Shown here one piece after another: positions 12,805 to 22,334 of a stretch of 64,000 nucleotides of DNA; positions within the stretch are counted from its first letter, which is position 1, and each line of letters opens with the position of its first letter. The stretch is from positions 1,751,239 to 1,815,238 of the forward strand of contig JAQFVV010000185.1 of the NCBI GenBank assembly GCA_028023455.1. The letters are read 5' to 3'. Origin of the DNA: Epiperipatus broadwayi. Its lineage: Eukaryota > Onychophora > Udeonychophora > Euonychophora > Peripatidae. The notes beneath the pieces are model-generated. The model was not told the origin of the DNA. It made no database searches and was given only the letters and a program-made list of their open reading frames with translations. The translations under genes and the position numbers were made by a program.

Positions 12805-12862
12805 ATTCCACTTTTAGTTCATGATTTCAAGCTATTTGCTATCATCAGTGAAAGACAGGAAT
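12805..12862 (-). ncRNA. type I hammerhead ribozyme, copy 2 (broken)
   Basis: The core CTGATGA and GAAA and stem-loop II are intact, but the bases before the cleavage site read AAC instead of ATC, so U16.1 is lost. The 3' strand of inner stem I is TAAAAG instead of TGAAAG. Probably inactive. It belongs to a 401-bp unit. Confidence 0.75.
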
Positions 12863-13205
12863 AAGAAACTAGATCTAAACACAAACTCTGAGCATTTATA
12901 AAACAGTTTCTATTCAGCTTGCAAGCATGAATCTTTTAGACACGTTAATGTCTTCAAACTCAGCATAGCAAGCCAGATAGCTACATGGGTCTGATCTCTG
13001 TTCAGCATCACCACATAGTAGAAGCCTCTGCATCATTGCAAGAAAGACCTCAAAGGTACATTTATGAAAAACAAAAAAACACAAGTTAAAAAACTTACTA
13101 ACGCTTGTATTTGTGATAACAGATGGTGTTCTACCAAAAACACTGTCAAGCATAGTTTTCTGTTTACATAAATGTCAGAGTGAGCATTCACTATCTCTAA
13201 CTTTA

Positions 13206-13263
13206 ATTCCACTTTCAGATCATGATTTCAAGCTATTTGATATCGTCAGTGAAAGACATGAAT
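13206..13263 (-). ncRNA. type I hammerhead ribozyme, copy 3 (core intact)
   Basis: Core CTGACGA (N7 is C) and GAAA, stem III palindrome ATCATGAT, cleavage C and inner stem I CTTTCA/TGAAAG are all intact. Stem II has one mismatch (ATC opposite GCT). It lies exactly 809 bp from copy 1 and from copy 5. Confidence 0.82.
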
Positions 13264-13613
13264 AAGAAACTAGAGCTAAACACAAACTCTGAGCATTTAT
13301 GACACAGTTTCTATTCAGCTTGCAAGTGTGAATCTTTTAGACATGTTAATGTCTTCAAAATCACCATAGCAAACCAGAAAGCTACATGAATCTGATCTCA
13401 GTTCAGCATCACGACGTAGTAGAAGCCTCTGCAATATACATCATTGCAAGAAAGACCTCAAAGGTGCATTTATGAAAAACAAAAAAACACAAGTTTAAAA
13501 ACTTGCTAACGCTTGTATTTATGATAACAGATGGCATTCTACCAAAAACACCATCAAGCATAGTTTTCTGTTTACATAAACGTCAGAGCGAGCATTCACT
13601 ATCTCTAACTTTA

Positions 13614-13671
13614 ATTCCACTTTTAGTTCATGATTTTAAGCTATTTGCTATCATCAGTGAAAGACAGGAAT
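13614..13671 (-). ncRNA. type I hammerhead ribozyme, copy 4 (broken)
   Basis: The second core strand is AAAA instead of GAAA (G12 lost), and the cleavage triplet has the same AAC change as copy 2. It belongs to a 401-bp unit and is almost certainly inactive. Confidence 0.75.
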
Positions 13672-14014
13672 AAGAAACTAGATCTAAACACAAACTCTGA
13701 GCATTTATAAAACAGTTTCTATTCAGCTTGCAAGCATGAATCTTTTAGACACGTTAATGTCTTCAAACTCAGCATAGCAAGCCAGATAGCTACATGGGTC
13801 TGATCTCTGTTCAGCATCACCACATAGTAGAAGCCTCTGCATCATTGCAAGAAAGACCTCAAAGGTACATTTATGAAAAACAAAAAAACACAAGTTAAAA
13901 AACTTACTAACGCTTGTATTTGTGATAACAGATGGTGTTCTACCAAAAACACTGTCAAGCATAGTTTTCTGTTTACATAAATGTCAGAGTGAGCATTCAC
14001 TATCTCTAACTTTA

Positions 14015-14072
14015 ATTCCACTTTCAGATCATGATTTCAAGCTATTTGCTGTCATCAGTGAAAGACATGAAT
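14015..14072 (-). ncRNA. type I hammerhead ribozyme, copy 5 (core intact)
   Basis: Best-preserved copy: CTTTCA, CTGATGA, stem-loop II (AGC, loop AAATA, GCT), GAAA, ATCATGAT, cleavage C, TGAAAG. Inner stem I is a perfect six-pair helix. Outer stem I is weakened by a base change (TGAAT instead of GGAAT on the plus strand). Confidence 0.85.
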
Positions 14073-14427
14073 AAGAAACTAGAGCTAAACACAAACTCTG
14101 AGCATTTATGACACAGTTTCTATTCAGCTTGCAAGCGTGAATCTTTTAGACATGTTAATGTCTTCAAAATCACCATAGCAAACCAGATAGCTACATGGAT
14201 CTGATCTCAGTTCAGCATCACCACGTAGTAGAAGCCTCTGCAATATACATCATTGCAAGAAAGACCTCAAAGGTACATTTATGAAAAACAAAATAACACA
14301 AGTTAAAAAACTTGCTAATGCTTGTATTTATGATAACAGATGGTGTTCTACCAAAAACACCATCAAGCATAGATGAATAGAAACTGTTTCATAAATTCTC
14401 AGAGTTTATGTTTAGATCTAGTTTCTT

Positions 14428-14485
14428 ATTCCTGTCTTTCACTGATGATAGCAAACAGCTTGTAATCATGATCTGAAAGTGAAAT
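14428..14485 (+). ncRNA. type I hammerhead ribozyme, copy 6 (broken, opposite orientation)
   Basis: After the orientation switch the motif lies on the plus strand. CTGATGA and stem I are intact, but the second core strand is GTAA instead of GAAA and loop II reads AAACA. Confidence 0.72.
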
Positions 14486-14828
14486 TAGAGATAGTGAATG
14501 CTCGCTCTGACGTTTATGTAAACAGAAAACTACGCTTGATGGTGTTTGTGGTAGAACACCATCTGTTATCATAAATACAAGCATTAGCAAGTTTTTTAAC
14601 TTGTGTTTTTTGTTTTTTATATATGTACCCTTGAGGTCTTTCTTGCAATGATGTATATTGCAGAGGCTTCTACTATGTGGTGATGCTGAACTGAGATCAG
14701 ACCCATGTAGCTATCTGGCTTGCTATGCTGAGTTTGACGACATTAATGTGTCTAAAAGATTCACACTTGCAAGCTGAATAGAAACTGTTTCATAAATGCT
14801 CAGAGTTTGTGTTTAGATCTAGTTTCTC

Positions 14829-14886
14829 ATTCTTGTCTTTCATTGATGATAGCAAATAGCTTGAAATCATGATCTGAAAGTGGAAT
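14829..14886 (+). ncRNA. type I hammerhead ribozyme, copy 7 (one core change)
   Basis: Intact except that C3 of the first core strand is T (TTGATGA). Stem-loop II, GAAA, the stem III palindrome, inner stem I and GGAAT are all present. C3 pairs with G8 in the folded ribozyme, so activity should be strongly reduced. Confidence 0.74.
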
Positions 14887-15038
14887 TAAAATTAGAGATA
14901 ATGAATGCTCGCTCTGATGTTTATGTAAATGGAAAACTACGCTGGATGGTGTTTTGGTAGAATGCCATCTGTTATCATAAATACAAGCGTTAGCAAGTTT
15001 TTTAACTTTTTTTTTGTTTTTCATATATATATATATAT

Positions 15039-15106
15039 CAAAACTACCCCAAATTCAAAATTAAACCAGACCAGCTTAAAAATAATATTAAAACCCAACC
15101 TAGTAA
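15039..15106 (-). repeat. inverted fragment of the Penelope tail at the 5' end
   Basis: Reverse complement of the tail segment at about 15600-15668 (and 18500-18570), including the CCCCAAATTC/GGATTTGGGG region. Short inverted tail pieces at the 5' end are a known by-product of Penelope-like integration. Confidence 0.75.
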
Positions 15107-15116
15107 ATTGATTTGA

Positions 15117-15533
15117 AATAAGAAAATTGCTTGGAAAAGGGGTGTTACATTGAAAATTTTATTAAATAATACAAAAGAAGTTTTTGATAGAAAGACTATT
15201 CCTGGTGTAATATATTTTATCCCTTGTTTATTTTGTAAGAAGGTTTACATAGGTCAGAGTAGTTTGAGTTTAAATGAAAGAATAAAGGTTCATAAAAGTA
15301 GAGTTAAAAATAGATATCTTAGTTCTGCTTTGTATGTCCATGAAAAAGATACAGGCCACAATATTGATTTTGAGGAAGCTAAGGTTGTCTTCTTTGAGAG
15401 AAATGAAATCAAAAGAAGAATTAAAAAGTCTTTATTATTGAAAATTTATTATTCTGAAGCAATTAACTTATTTAAGAGTTCTTTTAATATTAAGGGTGGA
15501 TGGGAAGTGAATGAATTTGTGGGTAGTTTTTAA
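15117..15533 (+). pseudogene. GIY-YIG endonuclease fragment in upstream pLTR
   Basis: About 138 codons, open from 15117 with no ATG. It encodes a linker, then the GIY-YIG signature: GVIYFIPC, a second Cys four residues on, then VYIGQSS, followed by LNERIKVHK with its basic residues. It ends GGWEVNEFVGSF. The intact copy of the same segment in the main body is frameshifted at 17958-18436, so this partial copy preserves the better endonuclease sequence. In active elements this domain is fused to the C-terminus of the RT and cuts the target. Here no RT precedes it because the copy is 5'-truncated, as expected for a pLTR produced by tandem integration. Confidence 0.82.
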
Positions 15534-15571
15534 TATTATATATATTGTGTTGTTTTTGGTAGTTCTTTACA

Positions 15572-15600
15572 CTTGAGAAGTCTGCTTGTAGCAGTAAAAC
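15572..15600 (+). ncRNA. eroded hammerhead motif in upstream pLTR
   Basis: CTTGAGA, then stem-loop CTGC/TTGTA/GCAG, then TAAAAC, 38 bases after the endonuclease stop. Compared with CUGANGA...GAAAC, positions 5 and 6 and G12 are changed. A degraded Penelope hammerhead is the best reading because of its location, but structural support is weak. Confidence 0.4.
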
Positions 15601-16035
15601 CTTAGGTTGTGTTTTAATATTATTTTTATGCTGGTCTGGTTTAATTTTGGATTTGGGGTAGTTTTGATTTTATATTGACTAGTTTAGCTTTATGCTTGTA
15701 ATGTTTACATTTTAATGAGTTTTTTTTGTATTTAAGAGTAGTTTTGCTGATGTAGTGTAAAGATTTTTTTTCTTTTATTATTGATATATTTTATTATTGA
15801 TATATTATTATTGATATTTATTATTTATATTTTATTATTGATATATTTTTTGTTTTTAATTATTGATATATTTTTTGTTTTTAATTATTGATATATTTGA
15901 ATGTCATTTATGTATATTATGTTTGAGTTTGGGTTGAAAGAGTATATTTGTGTTTATTTAGTTATATATATAAGTGTGTATATGTTTTTATTGTGTTTTA
16001 AATTATAAGGGTATTAGTAATTGGGTTTTTGTAGT

Positions 16036-17952
16036 ATGGGTTTGTGGAGTTTAGTTTTTAATAATTTTCCATTGAATGATATTAGAAGGATTAAAATTTT
16101 GTCTAGATTGAGTAATAGGATAGTCTTTCCGATGGCAGATTTATTCTCTTAAAAAATGTAGGAAATTTAATGTTTTTCCTAGGTGCTGTGTTATTAATTT
16201 TGGTAGAAATAAAAAGTTGCTTCAAAATAAAAATTTAGTTTTTAAGTTACAAACATATATATATTGAATAGCTTTTTAAAAGATACGTTTGTAAGGTTTT
16301 ACAAATTTATTTATCTATATAAAAGGAATAGATATTATTTACAAAGGATGCAAGATTTTAATTATTCAATTTTGAATTTTTTTTTAGGAGACAATTTAGA
16401 CAGAATAGGTCAAATTTCTATTGTAAAAAATATGAAAGAAAATTAAAGTGATTGTTTGGGATAGTTAATGAAATTTATTGTAGTGATAAATGGTATGAGA
16501 ATAATGTTTCTGAGGATAGAGTTGTTAACCTTTCTGATTTGAAGTTAAATGATAGAGAATTAGATATTCTTGGTAAAGGCCCTAATTTTGTTCCATTTCA
16601 TTCTAAAAATATAGTTTTTGATACAATTTCATCTATTGAATCTAGTAATTTGAGTGATGAACAGAAAGTTGGTATTCAATCGATTTTGAATAATAGTTTA
16701 AAAAGGAAAGAAAAATTTGTTATTAATCCTGCTGAGATTAAACATCTTAAAAATAGGTTAATTGCTAATGATGTAATCATTTCTCATGAAGACAAAGCTG
16801 GTAGGTTTGTTATTATGAAAGGAGATGAATTCAAAGAGAAAATGGATAGAGAATTAAATAATGGTAAATATATGTTGTTAGATAAAGATCCAGGTAATTT
16901 GATTAAAAGAAAATTGATAGATACTATAAAGAAAATGGTTAATTTAAATTTTTTTAATAGAGTAGATTATTTAAAATGCTATCCTAATGATTTTACATCA
17001 GCTAAGGTGTTTGTGAATATTAAAACTCATAAAGATGGTTTTCCTTTAATATTTATTTTTGATTTTACAGGTAGGGTTGTAAAGGGTATTTCTAGATTCT
17101 TGAATAATCATTTTAAAACAATTTGTTGATTTTGGTCAGTACACAGTTTCTTCTTCTTTTGAGGCTTTTGATAAGATTAATAATTTTAAAAGGGAAAGTA
17201 ATTGGGTATTTGGAAGTTTAGATATTGAAAATATGTATCAGTCTGTTAATAGGTTAAGCAGTATTGAGGTTCTTTTGTCTGTATTCATTAAGAAAAGTTC
17301 TTTATCAAAAAATAAAATTAAGGTAATTAAAGATTGGCTTTTGTTATTGGAAGATTCTATGTATTTTACTTATAAAGGTATTTTTTATAAGATTAAGGAA
17401 GGGTGGATAATTGGTTATATTATTTTTCCTTCAGTGTGTTCAGTTTATATTAGTTATATGGAAGAGGAAATTATTATTAAAAAGAATTGTTTATATGTAA
17501 AATTATTTGTCAGATATGTTGATGATTGTTTATTTGTAGTTGAGAATGATAAATTGAAGGAATTTGTAAATGAGTTTAATTGTTTTGATCCTTCTATAAA
17601 ATTTGTGTTAGAAGGAGGGGGATTGGATTTTGGTAAGTTAAAGTTTTTAGATCTTTTGGTGATTAGAAATGTAGAAACTAATTGTTTATTGTGCAGTCAT
17701 TTAGTTAAAAGTAAAGAATTAAGATCTATAATTAAACCTGATAGCTATCAGTCTGTATCTCATAAAGTAGCTGCTTTAAGGAATTATTGTCATAGGAATA
17801 TTAAATTAAATAATTCTAGTGGGGTAGCTTTGTTTCAGAAATATCAATTTTATAAAGATTACTTGAGTGTTGGATACTCTGATAAATTTGTTAAAAGTAT
17901 TTTATTTAATAGTAATATTTGTAAGGATGTAAAGGTTAAAGAAAAAATATGA
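16036..17952 (+). pseudogene. Penelope-like reverse transcriptase (frameshifted)
   Basis: The reading starts at ATG 16036 (39 codons to a stop at 16150), shifts frame through a basic N-terminal part with a KCRKFNVFPRCC segment, and continues at about 16264-16446. The 16452-17129 frame holds the finger region (DKAGRFVIMKGDEF, then FVNIKTHKDGFPL). Near 17110 a shift moves into a frame that carries RT motif A (GSLDIENMYQSVN) and, at 17512-17530, the catalytic YVDD (FVRYVDDCLFVV), then the LKFLDLLV segment typical of Penelope-like RTs. The frame ends at 17952. The enzyme would copy element RNA at a nicked target. With at least three frameshifts it cannot work. The catalytic Asp residues themselves survive, so decay is moderate. 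Confidence 0.87.
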
Positions 17953-17957
17953 TTTTA

Positions 17958-18436
17958 TTTCTTTGCCATTTAAATTGTCTTCTTATAATATTGTGTGTAG
18001 AAATAGTAAACTGTTTGGAAATAAGAAAATTGCTTGGAAAAGGGGTGTTACATTGAATAATTTATTAAATAATACAAAAGAAGTTTTTGATAGAAAGACT
18101 ATTCCTGGTTGTAGTATATTTTATTCCTTGTTTATTTTGTAAGAAGTTTTACATAGGTCAGAGTAGTTTGAGTTTAAATGAAAGAATAAAGGTTCATAAA
18201 ATTAGAGTTAAAATAGATATCTTAGTTCTGCTTTGTATGTCCATGAAAAAGATACAGGCCACACTATTGATTTTGATGAAGCTAAGGTTGTCTTCTTTGA
18301 AAGAAATGAAATCAAAAGAAGAATTAAAGAGTCTTTATTATTGAAAATTTATTATTCTGAAGCAATTAACTTATTTAAGAGTTCTTTTAATATTAAGGGT
18401 GGATGGGAAGTGAATGGATTTGTGGGTAGTTTTTAA
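17958..18436 (+). pseudogene. GIY-YIG endonuclease of the main Penelope copy (frameshifted)
   Basis: After the RT stop the reading shifts by one base into a linker frame, shifts again at about 18110 just before the VYFIPC part of the GIY half, and again near 18215 in the middle of the domain. The last part reaches GGWEVNGFVGSF at 18434. It is nearly the same sequence as 15117-15533, which lacks these shifts. The function, target nicking, is inferred from the family; this copy is dead. Confidence 0.82.
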
Positions 18437-18474
18437 TATTATATATATTGTGTTGTTTTTGGTAGTTCTTTACA

Positions 18475-18503
18475 CTTGAGAAGTCTGCTTGTAGCAGTGA
18501 AAC
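18475..18503 (+). ncRNA. eroded hammerhead motif in downstream pLTR
   Basis: CTTGAGA, stem-loop CTGC/TTGTA/GCAG, then TGAAAC. Unlike the upstream copy the second core strand (GAAAC) is intact, but G5 and A6 of the first strand are not. Confidence 0.42.
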
Positions 18504-18617
18504 CTTAGCTTGTGTTTTAATATTATTTTTATGCTGGTCTGGTTTAATTTTGGATTTGGGGTAGTTTTGATTTTTTATTGACTATTTTAGCTTTATGCTT
18601 GTAATATATATATATAT

Positions 18618-21395
18618 TGTATAGGATAGAAAATCCATCTTTATTTTTTGAAGCTCTAATATGGTTTTAAAAAAATGTATTTGATGTAGTTTTACTTAAG
18701 GATTTGTAAATAAGTTGTTACTGTTATTGTTATTAATTGTTTTATTTTTATTTAGTTCTGGTTTATTTATTTATAATGATATATGCTTTGTTTTGAGATA
18801 GATCATTATAATGGCAATATATGTATATAATTATGAGTGTATGTATAAAGAAATAATCATTAGCAGTGGTATTTAAATTGCTAATATAATTATATTGTAG
18901 CTTTATTTATTTATTTAAAAAAAATTATAAAAGATATAGTAGTATTATTCTGGTTCTATAAATATTCATTTGATTTGTAAATTACTACATAAATTTTACA
19001 ATGTCATATATATGATTTTTTTTTATTGACATTTTTTTTTATTTTGTTATTTAAAAAAATTATTTTAAAATTGCTAAACAATAGTGTTAAAAATTATTTT
19101 TAAATCAGCATGTGAATTTACAACAATAGGAGAGGAGCTGTCTATGAAACACAGGATAATGTCATCATTATTGTTGGTTAATAAAAAAAAAAGAAGACAT
19201 TACTTTCGTTGGACATTCCTCCAAATTTTTCTTTTAGATTTCTTTACAATAATTATTGGATTAAGGATTAATACTAAAGATGATTTGCTAAGTTCAACTT
19301 TATTATTGTGAGGTATTTTCCTCTCTACTTGTCCATGTGACAACATTGGAAACTTTGTGAAGCATAAAACCTTAGAAGTAAACCTGCATTCTTAAAAAAG
19401 TTTAAAAAATAGCTATCATAATTGTATTTATACATTCTATTATAACTTCCAAATTTCTTAATGATCCAAAAATAATATTCAACTTAACCACTTATATAAT
19501 TGAACATCCAAGAAATGACTGAAATTAATTGTTTTAACAACAAGAAGCAAATCTTTTAATTTACTTGTAATATGTACATATTATATGTCACTTTGAGCTA
19601 TTTTAGGATGAATAAAAGAAGTGAAAGTACTTGGAAGTAAGTGGCTGATTTGAAAATGACAGGACACTAAAGCAGTTAGATGGTTAGAAAAATTTTAATA
19701 TTTTTTTTATTGTCTATTATTATTATTATTATTATTTTTGTGTAACATTTAAATATATCTTTATGAAAAAAATATACAACTGAAATCTTTGGAAAGAAAC
19801 TTACAAATTTCTTTTGAATGTTAAATTTTAAGATTGATCAAAGTCGATTTTAGTATATATGTTTGTTTATTTATTTTAAAGACATTCTCTAGCTTAAACT
19901 ACGCAAATATGATGTAATTATAAATATATATAATTTATTTTTTACTTTTTATTTGATTCGCGTTTGCATACAGATGTACTAAATACTAAAAGTTATTTGT
20001 CAATTTAAATTGGAAAGCAATAAATTATATTTCACTGCATAGAAATTGTATAAATGTACAAGTTGATAGGACTGTATTTATAAATAATATCATTGTTTAA
20101 TAATTATCTCAGTTATTCAATTATTATTCTCACAATCTTATTACATTTTATTCATATCCATTAATTATTTATTATTAAAATATTTAATAGTTCATACTTG
20201 TGTGAATTATATCTTAATGCCAATATTTCATATGCTAGCCATTATCTTTATTTATATTACAATTGATTGATTTTTAAATTTATTTGTTGGTGCAGACATT
20301 ACTTATTGTTTATTGAGGTGAAAATTATAGTTATGACTTTAGTCCACTATTGTGAAGTTTTTATCTTGGTTTTGTTAGTCGTAGAATAGCCTTAGTATGT
20401 CAGGCCTTATTTAGTAGAGTTATTATTATTGCTGGATGGAGCAGATAAATTCCCCATCTGTATTGTCATTATCCATGAGTAGATAGTACTTATGTTTCCA
20501 GTGATTGTAATCACATATTCCTAGGTACCTTGTTGTTGTTTTTAGTGAGCTTTTCCATATATTTTCATGATGTGCTGAGAGAAAAAGTCCAGACATCCTA
20601 TTTTGCATCAAATGTAGATGTTATTTTGGAAGCCACCATGCTTTTGATATATTTATGCTAGTTGCATTACAGAGTCTTCTTTTTGGGTCTATCACCCATG
20701 AGATTTAATTAAAACTAAATTTTCCACCATGGTAGGTGAGGTTACTTGTTTTTTAATATGTAATGTCAAGATAAGTTTGTTTAAAGGATGTGATTCCTTT
20801 AGAATGCACTCAGTTATGTTTGTGCTTTAAAGTATAAGAATGCCTGTGTTTTGTCTTATCATGATTTGTAATCATTCACAAACCAACCAACAATATTTTG
20901 TAATTGTTTGTTTGAATTTATAAGCACATGGCCAGTTGGTATAATCCACATATGTTATGTATATGATATGATCATCCAGAACTTTTTCAATGTAGGTGTA
21001 AATTACTTAGTTATTTTTAAATGATAATTTAGATGATTTACATTATGTGGACATTGCATTTCTAACTTATGTGTGTATAAATGACTTCTGATAAAATGGC
21101 TCATTCATTGAATCCATTTAATATTTACTTAATTCAGTTATTTAGTTATTTTCTACTTTAAAGTAGTATTTAAATAAACATAAATTAAAGAAATCCATCT
21201 GTGATCTAAGTTACTAGTTTAATGAGATATCTACAATTTGTTTATCTATTTGTATATTTATTCAATTTCATAACAGCTTATACAGTTCCTATGTGAATAT
21301 AAATTGCAAATTATAAGTGTTACTGTTAAACCTTATACTTAATTTACATATAAAAAATTTAGTATTTGCAAAACAAAACTATTATTATATTTTCC

Positions 21396-21447
<52 letters not shown>

Positions 21448-22230
21448 ATGCTATTATAAATCTAAAATCGCAATGTTGAAATAAAGCTGTATCATTTATT
21501 TTATATGAAAGAATGATTTTGAGTTTTATTAATTTAATTTTTCTCTATTTTTAGTACATCAGCTCTACAAGATAGCAGATATGAAAGTATTAAATTATTG
21601 GTAATTTCAATTGAGTAGATATATTTTGGATTCAATAAAATTTCTTTTGTTTCAAATTATATTTGGTATATAGTTAATTGTAAGTTAAATTAACCCTGAG
21701 AAATAATTAGTAACATACTTTAGTCAATGCTTTACATTATTAAGTTTATTTTATATAGTTAGCCGAGGTAACAGTATATTTTTAATATGTTCATTTTGAG
21801 GTAGTTTCTATTCATTTTATATATGTAAAACATGCTATTATATAGGTTATTACACTTCTTATATGTATAATATTTATATTGAGTTGAATGACGGAAGATA
21901 TGTTATTTTTTCTTGCATGGCACATATATTTTATTATAATTGGCAACTTACCCTGAAGCTTGGCTAATTTATGAGTGCATCATAGATATATCTTATAGTT
22001 ATGTTTTATCCAAATCTTTTCTTTATTTATAACATATCATTGTTTCATTACAATTGGCTTTCCCAATGATTGGGGCAAATTTTATTTTCTTTCTTCATTT
22101 AGATTGAATAATATATTTTTCAATTACAATTGTCATCCAATGTTTTGGGCATTCTTTTCTCAATATATGTAAATAATATGCTATATTTATATTATGTTCC
22201 ATTACAATTGACACCTAAAACATGAGATTG
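18618..22230 (+). repeat. lone gypsy LTR with primer-binding site stub (LTR A)
   Basis: A ~3.59-kb sequence beginning TGTATAGGATAG and ending TTCCATTACA at 22206. It is the reverse complement, at clearly diverged identity, of the gypsy LTR at 22332-26083. A 2-base spacer and a tRNA-Lys-like primer-binding site (TGACACC..., from 22209) follow, then the sequence stops in (TA)n at 22248. It is therefore a 5' LTR plus PBS of the same family in the opposite orientation, with its internal region missing. No coding frame is present. Frame 20426-20611 and similar short frames are chance. Confidence 0.8.
22045..22226 (+). promoter_or_regulatory. three tandem 'LTR end + PBS' modules at the edge of LTR A
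   Basis: The string CATTACA or AATTACA, a 2-base AT spacer and a PBS-like sequence occur three times. TTACA ends at 22052, 22128 and 22206 (spacing 76 and 78). The PBS-like parts start TGGCTTTCCCAATG (22055), TGTCATCCAATG (22131) and TGACACC (22209). Each resembles, with changes, the PBS expected for tRNA-Lys (TGGCGCCCAACGTGGGGC). Only the last lies outside the LTR. Confidence 0.6.
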
Positions 22231-22244
22231 ATTCATTATGATTC

Positions 22245-22247
<3 letters not shown>

Positions 22248-22289
<42 letters not shown>

Positions 22290-22296
22290 CATTATC

Positions 22297-22331
<35 letters not shown>
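22248..22331. repeat. (TA)n microsatellite between inverted LTRs
   Basis: Two TA tracts (22248-22287 and 22299-22331) separated by TCCATTATCATT. They form the spacer of a ~3.6-kb inverted repeat made by LTR A and the 3' LTR of the gypsy element. Confidence 0.95.

Positions 22332-22334
<3 letters not shown>

Larger units (their letters stand above)
12306..15023. repeat. retrozyme-type tandem array of ~405-bp units with hammerhead ribozymes
   Basis: Units start at the GATAACAGATGG head at 12306, 12714, 13115, 13523, 13924 and 14332. Lengths alternate 408, 401, 408, 401, 408, so the true period is an 809-bp dimer; the two dimers are nearly identical. At about 14374 the sixth unit breaks off and the array continues in the opposite orientation for about 1.6 units to 15023 (GATAACAGATGG heads, reverse complement, end at 14571 and 14978). 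Each full unit holds one type I hammerhead ribozyme, on the minus strand before the switch and the plus strand after it. There is no meaningful coding frame; the 79-codon frames at 12914-13153 and 13723-13962 only reflect the dimer repeat. The structure matches the small metazoan retrozymes: non-coding, a few hundred bases, tandem, type I hammerhead with minimal stem III. The array is flanked by (TA)n on both sides and by a Penelope-like element on the right. Confidence 0.88.
15039..18605 (+). mobile_element. degenerate Penelope-like element with partial upstream pLTR copy
   Basis: The order is: short inverted tail fragment (15039-15106), partial element copy holding the endonuclease end and tail (15110-15705), then a longer copy with N-terminal segment, reverse transcriptase, GIY-YIG endonuclease and tail (about 15706-18605). 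The two tails, 15110-15705 and 18012-18605, form the LTR-like direct repeat (pLTR) typical of Penelope-like elements. Several frameshifts and stops make it inactive. It starts at the end of the ribozyme array and ends at (TA)n at 18605-18617, where a gypsy LTR begins. Confidence 0.88.

Noticed and set aside
12914-13962. Two identical 79-codon minus-strand frames (12914-13153 and 13723-13962)
   Set aside because: They are identical only because the 809-bp repeat dimer is duplicated. They cross the ribozyme and are broken in the other units.
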